From positions 22,325,001-22,389,000 of the forward strand of contig NC_079882.1 in NCBI RefSeq assembly GCF_029227915.1: 64,000 nucleotides of DNA. Reading direction: 5' to 3'. The stretch comes from Hydractinia symbiolongicarpus. Lineage: Eukaryota; Cnidaria; Hydrozoa; Anthoathecata; Hydractiniidae. Within the stretch, counting starts at the first letter, position 1; every line of letters begins with the position of its first letter. Made by a program: the position numbers and the translations under genes. The notes below the pieces were generated by a model, which was not told where the DNA came from, did no database searches, and saw only the letters and a program-made list of their open reading frames with translations. Below, one piece after another: positions 1 through 13,200 of the stretch.

Positions 1-3000
1 CAAAAAAATTAGAACTTACTAATGAAGTGTCTTTGTCTGATGAACTGAGCTTTGCTGAGACACATTTTGGTACGCCAAAACAACAACAGTTGGAAGATTT
101 TCATGAGGAGGTTCCGCACGAAAAAGAATTTTCTGAGACGCATGAAATTTTGCAGCACAGAGAGGAATTCGATCATTTTAAAGTTAGAACTCTAAGTGAA
201 GATGTGATAGAAGAAGACTGCGAAAGAACAAACGTGAAAACACAATCTATGCTTAGTTCTCCGACCACGCCCAATCGTAATGAATTGGGTCAAGAATTTA
301 ATTTTAGCCACCCTGCTAGGTGTAACACCGTATCTCTTGGTGTTCTCTCCCGTGGTGGCTTTAAAGATGGAAAGTTCTCCAAACTAATAAGACGTAATAC
401 TTTCGCATCGCAGGATTTAACTTCAAAATTTCGCGTCCCCAAGGAGATGAACTTAACAGAAACACTTGAAGGGAACATAGTTATGGATAATACGTCGTTT
501 TTGCATTTTTCAAACGATGTTCGGTCTATGAAGACACAGCTATTAAAGTTAAAAAGAACTCTACTAGAGGTACGTCTCCCTAATTTGTTGTTGTACTGTT
601 TCTACAGGGTTGCTATACCTCAAAGCTTCTAAAGTCTCCATTTTAAAGGGTCCTCAAAACTCACATTCTCACTAAAATAGATTTTGTTTGCGCTTTTCTT
701 TCCAAATCTGCAAATTTTAATTAGTATTGTGGACTAGGTTGTCACATGTTTTAATTTTCAACATGCAAAGAGATGCTACATGTGTACGGTAACAATTTGA
801 TCTTCACTAGTGACATTAAAATCTCTTCAAATGTTTCTTTCAAAGTGCGCGAAGTTGTGGTAATAAATTTCAGACTGGAAAAGTTACTGTTTGTTTACTA
901 GTAAGCTACCATTTTTGTGGCAATTTGATTGGTCAAAATTATAAAGTTAGCGCGAAATGTTAGCTGCATTTTTACACAGGGAAATTTCTTATTAAAAGCA
1001 TGCATATTTAGGCTGAACATTTAACTACTTTGTCACATTGATCCGCCGAATAAAAATCAGTCTTGTACAAGGTTAAAATTATCACTGAGTATACCTGGAC
1101 ATGGAATGTAAACACTTACCAACTAACAAATTTCATATTAGAAAAAAGTTTTGGAAATGTAAAACCCTAATTGTGCGAAGAAAAATGACTAGATAATTTT
1201 TTAAATCTTTTTTTAGGCTGACTGTCCATCTCCGTTAATGAAGATGCCTCTAAAACGATCGAACTCGTGCGTTGTTCGAAACACTATGGACGCTCCACCC
1301 TTGTCTCCTCGCACCTGCATGGTAAGCATTCAACAATAAAAAACATTGCACTGAGTGAGATATGCCACAAATGTAATATGTCAGTATATGTAAGTGAACT
1401 CACTATTTTGTAGTCAAGTCCTATGGCAGTGGTTGATCCGCTAGTCCAGTCAGAAGCAAACGCCACGATGAAAGAAAAACAAGTCAGTGCTGAGAAAGAA
1501 GATCAGTTGGCTGCTATAACTAATGTAAGTGTTACTAAACGGAACTTAACAATATCATGTGATATTTTATTCGACATTTTTCAAACATTTAGCAAACCCG
1601 TACGCAACAAGTACTCGGAAATTTTACTATTTTGCAAATGTTTCGTTTCTGGGTAATGCCCCAATGCATTCCTAACGCCCTTAAAATGAGCTTTATGTTA
1701 CACACTTATCAATTATATGCATATATGCATGCACAATCCAAAATATGCTATTCAAGAAGATTAATTCTTTTGAATCAGTCATGTCGAGATATTATTTTTA
1801 TGAGACTACAATGTTAATTTATTTCAGGAGTGTTTATCGAGGTAGCCTCAATTAAACTTGCTTATGAGAGGCTGGCCATTATTTTTTTTTAACTACAATT
1901 TTGCGAAGTTAATTTTAAATAGAAAGTCATTTTCAGTAATTTCGCAAAGATTAATTTTCGCGAATTGATCTTTTCGGAAATTTCCGAATAGACAAATTTT
2001 CGCAAAAATGGATATAGTTTTTGAAATTCGCAAAAATTAATCTACGCAAAAATTAATCAACTTAGGTACGTCATATGATGTATGTTGTTTTGAAATATGT
2101 CTTTTAGAAATTTCAAGACGCTCTTAGACGAATTGAAGAAATGGAGAAAGAGATTGATTGTCATAAATACACAATAAAATTATTGCAAACACAACTTGTA
2201 AGTGTTCTGTTTTCTTACTTTCTTGTTTTCTAAAATAAATTTGCCAATTTCCTCATCTATCCTTCCTCTCTTCTCAGGAAAAGAACGAACAAAATGAGAT
2301 GGATATACTGGAAGAAAATATCATCCTTCGTGAAGAAGTAGGACATTTAACAGAACGTTTGCAGAAACTTAATGAAAATGCAGTGGTAAGTTAGTTATAG
2401 TAATTTTTAGGAAGTGTTTAGTTTTGATGAGTGTGGATAGGGTGCAAAACAATGGGTATATTTCGTAGGAAGTAAAGAGAAATGATAAATAAAAAAAATA
2501 ACGACGCAGTTTTTAAATATCTTTTCTAAGAATTGCGTTTTGTCCGATTAAGGTGGGTCCTCCTCTTCACTGCTCATTCGGCCTTTGTTTTGCTATCTGA
2601 TCTGACCTTTACTTTTAAGCCGAGACGTGGCTTAGCGACATATTAATTTTCTTCTACAGGGTGAAGATGGAGAAAAATTGCTGTCGTCTGGAAGGTAAAA
2701 CTTATTTTCATCTTGTCTAATCATTATTATTATTATTTTTATTATTACGAATATTTATACAGGATATAGCCACTTGGAAACACTGTTATCAATGTGGGCC
2801 TGTGTTCGGAATGTATACATTAAGTATACACCGGTAATACCTACCCAATTTCCCTCACATGTCATGGGTTGACCCGTAGCTGTGGTAAAGGCACTTGCTA
2901 ACCATGCCCGTGCTGTGGACCGAACCACGGACCTTCTGATTGCCAGACGAACTTCATACCCACAAGGCCACACGCCATCACGCCACACGCCATCACGTTT

Positions 3001-3219
3001 TGTTTTAGATATATAACTAATATTTTCTATTTTCTTAGTTATAAAGAAGAATTCGATCTCGCTGAAATGAGTTCTTCGTCTCGTAAAGTTGTCTTGCAGC
3101 GCCTTTACTCAAATGACTCAAATACAGGTGAGTTTAAACAGAGATATTGTAGAATGATTGACCACGTTAAAAATCCTACTGATGAAATTAAATATTTTGT
3201 TTTTTGTTTCTTAGATTGA
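1..3219 (+). CDS. Coiled-coil protein, 3' part of gene (8 exons seen)
   Basis: The reading frame is open at the left edge, so the start is outside the window. My exons are 1-569, 1217-1321, 1414-1524, 2108-2197, 2278-2385, 2660-2694, 3039-3126 and 3215-3219. All have GT/AG borders and the phases agree. The last exon supplies only the end of the Asp codon and TGA. The first exon is acidic and Ser/Thr-rich, ending in a basic heptad-like stretch (VRSMKTQLLKLKRTLLE). Exons 4 and 5 encode a clear coiled coil (ALRRIEEMEKEIDCHKYTIK, then LEENIILREEVGHLTERLQK). The tail is Ser-rich. The layout, a disordered Ser-rich body with a C-terminal coiled coil, resembles the CCSER (coiled-coil serine-rich) family, but I cannot name it with confidence. 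Exon structure is well supported; identity is open. Confidence 0.75.
1890..2075. repeat. Cluster of TTCGCGAA-like words in an intron
   Basis: In the intron before the coiled-coil exon at 2108, short words built on TTCGCAAA or TTTTCGCGAA recur every 15 to 40 bases, alternating with TTAATC. The same kind of cluster occurs at 5500-6135 and 12340-12700, which suggests remnants of one dispersed repeat family rather than gene-specific control DNA. Confidence 0.5.
2722..2996 (-). mobile_element. tRNA-derived SINE in intron
   Basis: Read on the minus strand, the element starts near 2996 with a tRNA-like head. It has an A-box-like TGGCCTTGTGGGTA and a B-box-like GGTTCGGTCCA. It ends in an (AAT)n tail, seen on the plus strand as ATT repeats at about 2722-2745. 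Internal RNA polymerase III boxes followed by a simple-repeat tail are the standard layout of a tRNA-derived SINE. It lies between exons 6 and 7 of the coiled-coil gene. The right border has a short direct repeat (CACGCCATCACG), so that end is approximate. Confidence 0.65.
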
Positions 3220-6200
3220 TTATCGTGGGATTCGTCACCTGCTAGATTAAAATAATTAAATTATTTCTACATTTTTCCGTTTGACACTGTCTTAAGCGTA
3301 CTAATTTTCACGCTCTGCAAGTTTCACAAATTATACCTATATTTCTCACAATACACCTTCCCTAATATGTCATATTTCAAAACGTTAGAGCTGTTGATAT
3401 TTTTGTCATCTCTAATGTAAATTTACATCTCAATTCGATCTCATTTCACATCGAATTTAAATGCTCTAATATCTTTCGAAAAGTTGAATATATTGAGTAC
3501 CACCTTACAAAAAATATTTGAGACGAAGCTGCGATTCAAGTAAACTTATTTCGGATCAGTATGCAAATACCCATTTGCGAAAATGAGTACGCGTAAATTT
3601 GTATAATATGTATGATGTCTGAAAGTAAAGACATGCATAGTGCGGCTTTCATACTCAAAAACGTGTAACGTCGACAATTTTTCTTAAAAAAAAAACACCT
3701 ACAAAATATGCCAGCAAAAATTGCTTACAAATTACCCACTTGCGAATATTTATACTCATTAAATTTGTTATTCCAGAAAATAAATATTCTAGTTCTACTT
3801 GCTAAAAAAGTATAAATGTACGCTTAAGATATTTTCTCTTTTTTTTGTTACTCTTCTTGCAAGCCTTATGTTTTTTTGCCTGACTCTAATGGTGTGTAAA
3901 TAAAACACTTAGTGGAACACCTTTTTTTTATGACAATTTAGAACTTATAAGAATATTTATATATTTGTTTATTTAAAACAAAAAATTCGCAATTGGGGCA
4001 TGAGTTTATGTGCACCAATAAAATAAAATTTTGTGGTAAAACTAAGTTAGATATAATTTGTAAAAAAATGAATTTTATACTAGATTTTTAAAATTCCAGT
4101 TGCAATGCTAACTTGGTTAGGTGTATTTCTGGTAATTCTTATACTTTTGTTGCCATTTTTAATAAAGTATTTACTCCTTAAATTTTCTGGAAAAAGAGGT
4201 TTTGTTTCGTCTGTCAAATTTTAGGAGAAAAAAGAACGAGCAATTTCTTATAATTAATATTTTTATTTAAATATTTCTGTCTGCTTCATTCTGTTTACAC
4301 CTCAACTCTACCGTTGGTATGGCGAAGTAAAAATGCTCGGTCCGAAATGCGTTGATGTCAAAAAGGTACATTTGCGAATTCCATTTAGGTTACTCCGTGA
4401 ATCGTAGACTTAACCCTACGAATACAGGGATACCTTGTGTACTAGTAACAGAAAAGTATGGAAACTTTTTCGCCAATTAAATTTTAGTCCCCCGCAAAAA
4501 CGTGAAAGTACAGCATGCTGGGTTTTTTCATTGTTTGATCCGCGAATGCGCTACTTATGTAAATCCCTTTTAAATAACTGCGCTATGGATTTTTTAAAGG
4601 TTACTGGATTAAATCTTGCGTGATTATTTTTTACGGGTTTTTCCAATTTTACCTTAACCCTTATATATGCTGGTCTATTTTTGGGGCACATCAATGCTAA
4701 GGGGAAGGTCAACCCCCTCTTTCTGTAATTTCTAAAGTTGTCCTTTAATAAGACATAAAACTTACCACAAGTGTTTCCCAGACCTTAAGTAATAACTCGG
4801 TCGAAAATTCCTGATGTCAGCAGTTTTACTAATGATGTCATCAAATTTGATAAAATATGGTAAAAATTAGATTAAATTTGAGATTTGTGAAGTATAATTG
4901 CTTTGTATTTTGTCACACCAATGTATTAACATATACTTAGAAGTCCTTTCAGCTAAAAAAAAAAAAAAAAAAATTGTACAGGAAATTTTCGGGAAAGACT
5001 TATTTAGAAATTGCGGAACTAATAAGAGCAGATACATTATTTAAATCTTACCTCCCACTTGGTAAAAAGTTGTGTAGAAATCTTTTTTTATCATTCGTTC
5101 ATTCGCAAAAACATGCTTTTGCAAAATTTTTGTCCGAAACCGGATTACAAAAAAGTATCTCGCTAATTATAATTCTGGGGGTTTTCAATCCAGAAAGTAC
5201 GGTATTTTGTCCGCATTAATCAACCCTATTCGGAGATGACTACTTTTCGGGTTCGGAAAAAATTATTTTTCTAATTTTATCATTTAAAGTTAAATTTTCT
5301 GTGTAAAAGGCCTTGTAAAAGTTTTGAAGTCTGGCCTTGTTCGGAAAAGAGGCTAATCATGTAATGTTAGAAAGCTATGAAATCCTTAACCGTAATAATA
5401 CCACAACGAAAATTATACCAAATTCGATTTAAATACCATTAACTAAAAAAAAGCCCATGTTTTAAAAACCAGAAACATTTGGGAAAATTTTTAATTATGG
5501 AATCGGAGAAACTTTCGCCTTTTTTGGCCTTTTTCGCGAAATTTTCAAAATGGCCATTCACGAAAGTTTATTCAGTACAAACTTTCTAAATTGTCGATTC
5601 GCAAAAGATTATCCACTAAAATTAAAAAAAAAAAATTGCTGGTTTTAAAAGTTATTTCTTGACTCGCCCTCACTTGGCTTGCCCTCCCGATACAACTGGC
5701 GCTGGGAACGAGATTGAAATAAACTTAGAAATAAACAAAAGCAATGATGTTTCAAATGTATGTCTTATAACCGAGTTATTGGTGAAGAAGACGATGCGTG
5801 GGAGCCGTAAGAAGACGAGCCTAGAAATGTGTTTGGTCTGTTTTGTGATTTTGACAATGAACCCAGTTTGTAAATAGAGTTTTTAAATACTATTGGAAAG
5901 AAAATTACATTGTTAAAAAAACACTTTTTCATAAGAAATATAGGCCACTTTTTTATAGGAACATAAAAAATCACGAATCGCGAAAGTTTATCTCGCCAAA
6001 ACTTTCCAATTTCAGATTTCACGAAAGTTTACCTCGCGAAAATGTTTTTTAATTTGTAGATTCGCGAAAATCTATCCAAAAAAATTCGCAAGTTTTTGGA
6101 CTTGCAAAAGTTTCTCTCACGAAAGTTTCTCCGAATAAAGTACCTCAAAACAGACAAGTAAAGGTTAATTCACTTGAAACCTTAAAGGAAAGACACTGGT

Positions 6201-6414
6201 TTGTGTCAAGCGATGGCTGATAAAGATCAAACTACAAATGGACGAATATTATTTTCAAAATAAAACTTTAAAGTCAGCGCCACATATAAACAATTATATC
6301 ACAAAATTGTCGGACTATTCATTTAGCTGATTCTACAAATCTTCATTTTCGTATTTCGGCTCATGTCTGAACAACAATAGAATAGCTGTGGAGCATTCGA
6401 TAGGATTTGGCATT
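3220..6414. other. Intergenic: 3' UTR then repeat-rich DNA
   Basis: No convincing gene. The first part should hold the 3' UTR of the coiled-coil gene; an AATAAA lies near 3897. A 19-base poly-A run sits near 4955. From about 5500 to 6135 there is a dense cluster of CGCGAAAGTTTA-type words (plus-strand examples near 5964, 6008 and 6060), the same family as at 1890-2075. A short GGGAACGAGATTG near 5703 matches a dispersed motif seen again at about 53.9-54.6 kb. The two sequence converging genes both end here, so their polyadenylation sites are expected in this stretch. Confidence 0.5.
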
Positions 6415-6823
6415 TTAATTGGTTAACGCAATAAGCGCCTGTTCTACGTCACCACTAGCTTCTCTTAATTTCCTTTCCGCTATACTTTGTGAAACTTCCA
6501 TTTCTTTTACTATCAGTTCAATATCTTCTTTTTTTACTTTCACTTGGGACAGTTCTTTTTCTCTCGCAGCTTTCTTTTTTCCTTCTTCACTCCGCCTTCC
6601 TTCAATAAGTGATATCGCATTTCCTATATCTTGGTTGTTTATTTCCTTATCTTCTTCATAATCGGTTATTTTTTCCAGGTCAGCACAAGCAGCCTTGTCA
6701 TGTTTTTTTTCTTTAGTTTGCGGTTCTTCAGTCGCGTTTTCAATTTCGCCATTCACCAATTCACCCTCGGTCGTGGTAGCCATATTTGTATACTATTTCA
6801 CTGGATATTGTATTTCAAATTAC
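6415..6823 (-). CDS. HYPK: HYPK, NatA-associated UBA protein
   Basis: The coding part is one uninterrupted frame, 6783 to 6415, of 122 residues. HYPK is known as a regulatory partner of the NatA N-terminal acetyltransferase (NAA10/NAA15) at the ribosome, with chaperone-like activity toward huntingtin. The sequence shows the family signature: an acidic N-terminus, the block ADLEKITDYEEDKEI near residues 34-48, a charged helix, then a C-terminal UBA domain (about 84-122) starting KKEDIELIVKEMEVS and ending EQALIALTN. Length matches vertebrate HYPK. Upstream of the ATG, 40 bases away, a T-rich tract ends in a strong 3' splice site (AG at 6824-6825), so the message has a spliced 5' UTR or receives a spliced leader. 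No matching local 5' exon is obvious. Confidence 0.93.
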
Positions 6824-7232
6824 CTGCAATTTTTAAAAAAACAAACACGGGTTAAATTCAGGTGCAAGTGTCATAGAAAATACGAAATTTCTTGATACCA
6901 ATATACACTTAACCAATTTTTTCCAATTAAAACTCATTCAAAAATAAATTTTGACTATTGAAATAAAAAAAGTATTTGATTTACTTAGATGAAGAAGGAC
7001 GCAGTAGAATTAGGTATATACTTAACTTTCTCTAGTTATTTTAACATACACAATAAACAGATACAGAGAAAAAACACGCTACACAATTAACCTCACATAC
7101 GAATAAAAATAACTACGAGTTTACAGATTCGATGTACGTTAAGGTGAAAAACTTGTCTGAATGACTACAAAAAATAAACTTGCATATTTAGAATGTTTAC
7201 AATTTAACGTATTTTTCTCGTCTTTCAAATTT

Positions 7233-10200
7233 TTAAATTTTTGTGTCGGCCGTGGTCACACGTGCTCGAATACTTCTTCTAGGTGTATGTTTTAATTGTT
7301 CTGCGACAGCTAAACTCGCTCGTTTACTTGATGACCGTTTTGACTGTCTTCGAACGTGGTCTTCTTCAACTGGGACAAATGATAGAACACTTTCTGTTGC
7401 TTCCTTTGCACGAGATTCAGACCTAAAAGAACAGATATAACAAACTTTGCAAGATAAAAAAAATCAAGTTTATTATGCCTTCTTAATCCCATATCGTATT
7501 GCTTCGAATAAACGCCTTTATTAGACGCCCTATTTTTCGATGGGGCGTCTAATAAAATAAATAATTAATGATGCTTTGGGTATGATAAAAAAATATCGCA
7601 TCGCGTTCTCACTGTATAATTGAGAAAACTATTAAAAAAATTGCAATGATCATTACCTTCGTTTGTTCTTTAAATCCATCTTTGACACCTCCGCAGCCCC
7701 ATTCAATATATTTTTCACATTTTTATCAGCAGATCTCGTCCTTATAGTCGAACTTAACTCCTTTGCCCTATTCGGACTACTTTCATACGATATCCTGGCA
7801 CTTCTGCGTCCAGCTTCCTTTGTTTTTTTAGGCGATTTATTGGGAGAAGTTTTTAATTTTGTTGCAGAAGCCACAAGTACAGGAGAAGCGTTTGCATTCC
7901 CTTTCTTTGCAGACTCACTTCCAGCTTTCGCTCTAACACTCCGCCTAATTCCAACAACTGAATCATCGCTGACAAATACAATAGATGCGTCTCTTTCATT
8001 CACTTTCGTTAAGTTTCCTTTCAAAGTTTTTGCCTCTACGTGGACTCGCTTACCTTCAAGTGGAGAAACCATCACATTGACATCGGATACATTGTGCGAA
8101 ACAAGCGCTGCTTCGACTGTTTTCGACCGCGTATTTCGTGCAGGCGATAATTCGCTCTCAACCTCTCGATGTTTACTTGAAGATTTAGTCGCGTTATTTA
8201 AATTTTCGTTTTTTTTACTTGAACGAGTATTTCGAGCAGGAGAAGCTAATAAACTGGCATTTCTTCTCTTCGTAGAATTTTCATTTACATTTTGTGATCT
8301 GGTAGTGCGCCTTACTTCAACAACAGAATCATCACTGAGAAACACGACACTATTCGCTGCATCACTATTCACAGTTTTCTTCTTACTTCTTGTCTTTCTC
8401 TTGTTTTTAACATCTAGTGTGGAGTTCATTGTGCTATTTAACGTAGTATGAAGAGTTGAATCAACATCTAACATTGAGGTGTCATTTAAGGTGGTATAAA
8501 GCGTTGAATCGATATCTTGCGCGGAGATGTCATTTAAGGTGGTATGAAGAGTTGTATAAACATCTTCGTCATGCTGTTCTTGTGATGCTAGCTTCTTCGC
8601 CGAACTACGAGTAACGACCTTGCGTTGAGGAAGGGCGCGGCGACGACCTCGTTTACTAATACTTCTATTTAAAGGTACTTCGCTGCCAGATAATACTAAG
8701 CTGCTACCTGTTTCAGTCAAGTTCATCGTCTCTTCTAAGTGAGTTTGTCCTTCTCGGACCGGTGTCAAATATTGATCATTTTTTTCGACATGATTTTCGT
8801 GATCTGCATCGGTTTCGTCTGCATCAACAACAGTACTATTTTCAGGCTCTTCAACGATCACTAAAGATGGGTCACTTTGTGATGGAACATAATCCATGGA
8901 CACGTCCCGACAGTCGGACGTCACGGTATTTTGATCGTCAAGAAATGAACTAGTCATCGGAATACTGGTGTTATCTTCAACGTCACTAGAATCTTTGTTA
9001 TTTCCACCTAATGCAGAATGCTGATTCGTTAAAACTTCATTAGTATCATCCACGCTGTAGCTAGGTTGGTTACTGAAGTCTTCTTCCTGTCTTTCAACTT
9101 TTGCAAGATCATCGTTATACCGGCCAAAATTCTCGTTATCTGATTCCTTTTCTTCGTACTCATTTTCCTCCTCGAGAACTGCTAGTATATCGTCATCAAA
9201 CCCTTCTTCACCTGTTACTTCTTGTTTGTGTTTTAGTATATTCACCTGATCCGTATCGACATGCTCTGTATCGACATGTTCTGTATTAATCCCACCTTCT
9301 GTATTGATATCCTCTGTATTGACATCCTCTGTATCGACATCCTCTGTATCGACATCCTCTGTATCGACATCCTCTGTATCAACATCCTCTGTATCGACAT
9401 GTTCTGTATCGACATGCTCTGTATAAAAATGCTCTGTATCAACCTCCTCTGTATCGACATGTTCCGTATCGACATCCTCTGTATCGACATGTTCTGTATC
9501 GAAATGTTTAATATCGACATGCATGTGAGAAGACGCTTCGAAATTACTATCTTCGTCTTCTGAACTGGAATCAATAATTTGAACAGTTTCGCTTGCTCCA
9601 TTTACATCTCTACTTACTTCTTCATCATCCACCCTCTGCAGACCACGCGATTCCTTCATGTCTACATCCTCCTGGCTAGTGTAACTCAAATGTTCGTCAC
9701 TATTTTCTTGGTATTGCGTCACACTTTCGTGTTTGTGTGCTACTTCAATACTGCTAGTTATTATCTCATTTGCTTCAGAAGTAGTGACCTCACTGACCAT
9801 ATCTCGTTCTGCTTTTTCAACACTATCGAATCTCAAAAGTTCCCTGGTTTCAACAGAATCATCAGGTAATTCAAATTCAAGTTTTTCAGGCTTCGTAGAA
9901 AATTCATCCTGTTCGGATGTTATCTTAGCTACGGCTTGGCTGCCTGAACCAGTCGATTCTTCATCCAATATGTTTAAAATATCATCGACAGTCGACGTAT
10001 TTGCACAACTAGTATCCACTTCATTGTCGAGGAAATCCTCTAGCAGACTAGCTTCTTTTTCGGCAGTTAAATTATTTTCTGACGATTTTAGTCCGCTTGG
10101 CTCTGGATCTAAGAAGAAAATATTAAGAATTAGCGGCCTCGCAGTGATAAAGAAAAACAAAAAAAGAATCACGGAAAGCAAACATTTAGGAGTATGGAAG

Positions 10201-13200
10201 TTAAAAAAAATCACCATACCAACACCGTCATCAACCAAACTGTCGTCCGACACAAACGATAAATCCAAATGTTGCTTTTCAAATGAATGTTTGGAAACTA
10301 CTTGTCCAGGATCTGAGTATTTCGGTGATACTGCACCGCTTATCGGTGACGTTGGAGATACAACTCCCACAAATCGAATTTTTCTTCCAGGTGTGAAACT
10401 ACCGCCTTTGATAGAAGGTTTATATGACGGGCTTCGTGGAGGACGAACAGCACTTTTCGAACCAGCAAGTCTCGATGCAATTCGTGACTGTAACAAAAAA
10501 ACATGTACTTGCAGAAACAGCTTCACAAGAACGGAACAACAGAAAGTGAACTGTCTTACTTTTAAAATGGACTGTGGCGTTTTTGTGTGATCTTTTGACA
10601 CACTTGTGAGCTGGGAAACTCGTCGTACGGGAGGTGTTTTCAACAACAGGAAAGCATCTGTACCAGAAAACATATTTTTTCTAAACAAACATTCAAGAAA
10701 TATTTATAACCAAAATGCTGACAAGACTGTTTAGCCACAATCCTACACTAACCTTTGCTTCCCAGATATCGCAGATATGATTTTATTGACTCCACGTGGA
10801 GGAGTCATCTCTTTCTGTTTTTTGGTAGGCGAGACAATTTCTCCATCAAATAAAGGAGATTTGCGTCTACGTTGATTTGTAAACGTTCCTGCAAAGAAAC
10901 TTTTCGAAGAAGTGAGACTGTTTTCCACGTCATACACCTCTTGTCGTACGACGTCGGTCGAGCTTCTTGAACGTGTCGATGTATCCAGGCTTCGAAACTT
11001 TCGAATATAACTAGATAATGGCGACCTTCCATCTGAAAGTTTTAAATAGGTAGATAAGCACAAAGAAAGAATAAAGTAAACACAACAAGTATCCAATGTT
11101 TATTCTTACCTTTTTTTTTAAAAACTATACTCGATGTACTAGACGATGGGGATTGTCGTATGGTCGGCATAGCTTGTAAAAAACCGTCGACAAGCATTGA
11201 TTTGGCTAACGAATGTTCCTGCGAAAACTGATCCATATTAAACTAAAATGTCAAAAATTAAAATAGTAATACTTTCCAAATTTTCAAATTTAAAAAAAAA
11301 TGTAGTTACTAAAAATGCATGATTACAACCATTTTTACCGAAGTAGCATTTTTTAATGATTTTGTCAGCTGGCATGCTTCGTTATATAAACCTCGTTCCA
11401 AATAATATACAAGTAAGAAATTTTCGTTCTCTTTTGAGGATTCTAAAAACCTTCGCAACATCTCCTAAAAAGATAAATTAAGTTTATGAAATGATCAGGA
11501 AATGCATAAACAGTGATACCAGTATGAAGAAACACGTTTTTAACTATATACAGGTGTGTACAATATTCATCTTATTCTTATGAAAGCTCCGTGGGTAAAG
11601 CAGGGAATTGATAACAGCCGATATGTAGAGGCATGTTGTACACATTACTTGTTTAGTTTGACTGAGCAAGTTATGTTGATATCTATATTGTGCCCGAAGG
11701 GGAGATTTTCTTCGTTGCATCTACCAGAGGTGTAATCGTCCACTAGAGGTGTAATCAGCCAGCAGAGGTGTAATCACTGACCAGAGGTGAAATGTACTCA
11801 TACAGTGTTTATCAAGTATTAGAGCAAAGTTCAATTTCCATACAGCGCTTTAAACACTGGAAATCGATTTGTTAATTCAAGTTAATGCTTCAACCATTTC
11901 CTCAACATTAGAGTGTTCTAACGAACTACGGTGCAAGTACACTCACCTCCTCCTCCACAGTAAATGCTAAACAAAGCAGTTTTCCTAATAATTTGTGTTC
12001 TTTACACTTCTCCACAAAATAGTTAAATAAGTCTGTCTTTTTGGCTTGCATGGGAAAGCTTTTTAGTAGTTTATATGCATTAGGTAGCATTGACATTTGG
12101 AGAAGAACTGTTATTAAAAACTTCGTCTCTTCATAAGTGCAGTGATCACTTGGTTCTTTCGACGAGCAAAATAACGTTAAGAAGCTCAATTCTCCACGAT
12201 GATAAAGTATTCTTATCACTTGATGGTAATATAAGGATGAAATTTTTGTTGTGACAAGTGATAGGTGTTCAGCGGCATCCTAAAAATAAACTGAACGTCG
12301 TAATTTTAAAAAATCCAAAGCGAATCATTATATCAGAGTAGTGAAAATTTGCCTGCGCGAAAATTTCTGGAAAGGTCAAATCGCCAAAATAAATCTTCTC
12401 AAGTTACTCAAAAATACTTACTCGCTAAAATTAACATTCACGAATATCTTTTGAAAAAGATTTTAGTACATATTTTTCTTTAATCGTTTTTCCAGAGTAA
12501 ATTTTGGTAGCTGATGAAAATAAATGTTTAGTCTCTTCAATATGAAAAAGTCCAGTTAAATGCTACTTACAATTTTCCTAAAAAATTAAAGCTGCAAAAA
12601 GTACAAGTAGCTTCGCAAAAGCTTTAAAATGGTTTATTTGCAAAAACGAACATTTGCAAAACATCTTAACATTTACTGATTCGCGAAATAGATTTTTCGC
12701 GAAAATATATCAACGTGAGGCATATAAAAACCTACTTTGTACAGGTTGTGATCAAGAAGCCAAACACATTCAATAAGGAGAGATTTTTCGCGGTTTAATT
12801 TCAAACATTCTTTAACTTTCTCTCTCATTTTTACTTGTAGCAGTTCTTCACAACATTCGCAGATATCAAGCACCCAGTAATAGAAAACAGAGATCTGAAT
12901 TTCTTTTTCTGACAAGTTCTCAACAAATAAACGACACATCACCTGCAAAAAAAAAGAAATTTACACTAAAAAACAACTAGCGTGAATAAGGCTTATGAAC
13001 GTAGAGAGTTTAAGGTCAATTCATAAAATAAATACGTAACATCCGTCTCACAATAGGAGCAAGTCATACTGATGGTAGATGATGTTCTTTACTGATTAAT
13101 ACGGGAAAGGTTAGGACTTATTAGTGCGATCTTAATTGTTACATGAATATAAACAGTAAACACAGAAAATAAGCGCAACAACAAACCTCGACCGTGGGAG

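Noticed and set aside
7663-8451. Long plus-strand frame of 262 codons
   Set aside because: It is the antisense shadow of ELYS exon 24; the minus frame has clear family features and splice borders.
10109-10219. Continuous minus frame through 7653-10688 as one exon
   Set aside because: The intervals 10109-10219 and 10488-10559 have good splice borders and encode hydrophobic non-ELYS residues; they are introns that happen to stay open.
9733-10590. Plus-strand frame of 285 codons
   Set aside because: Antisense to ELYS exons 22-24 and the introns between them; no domain features.
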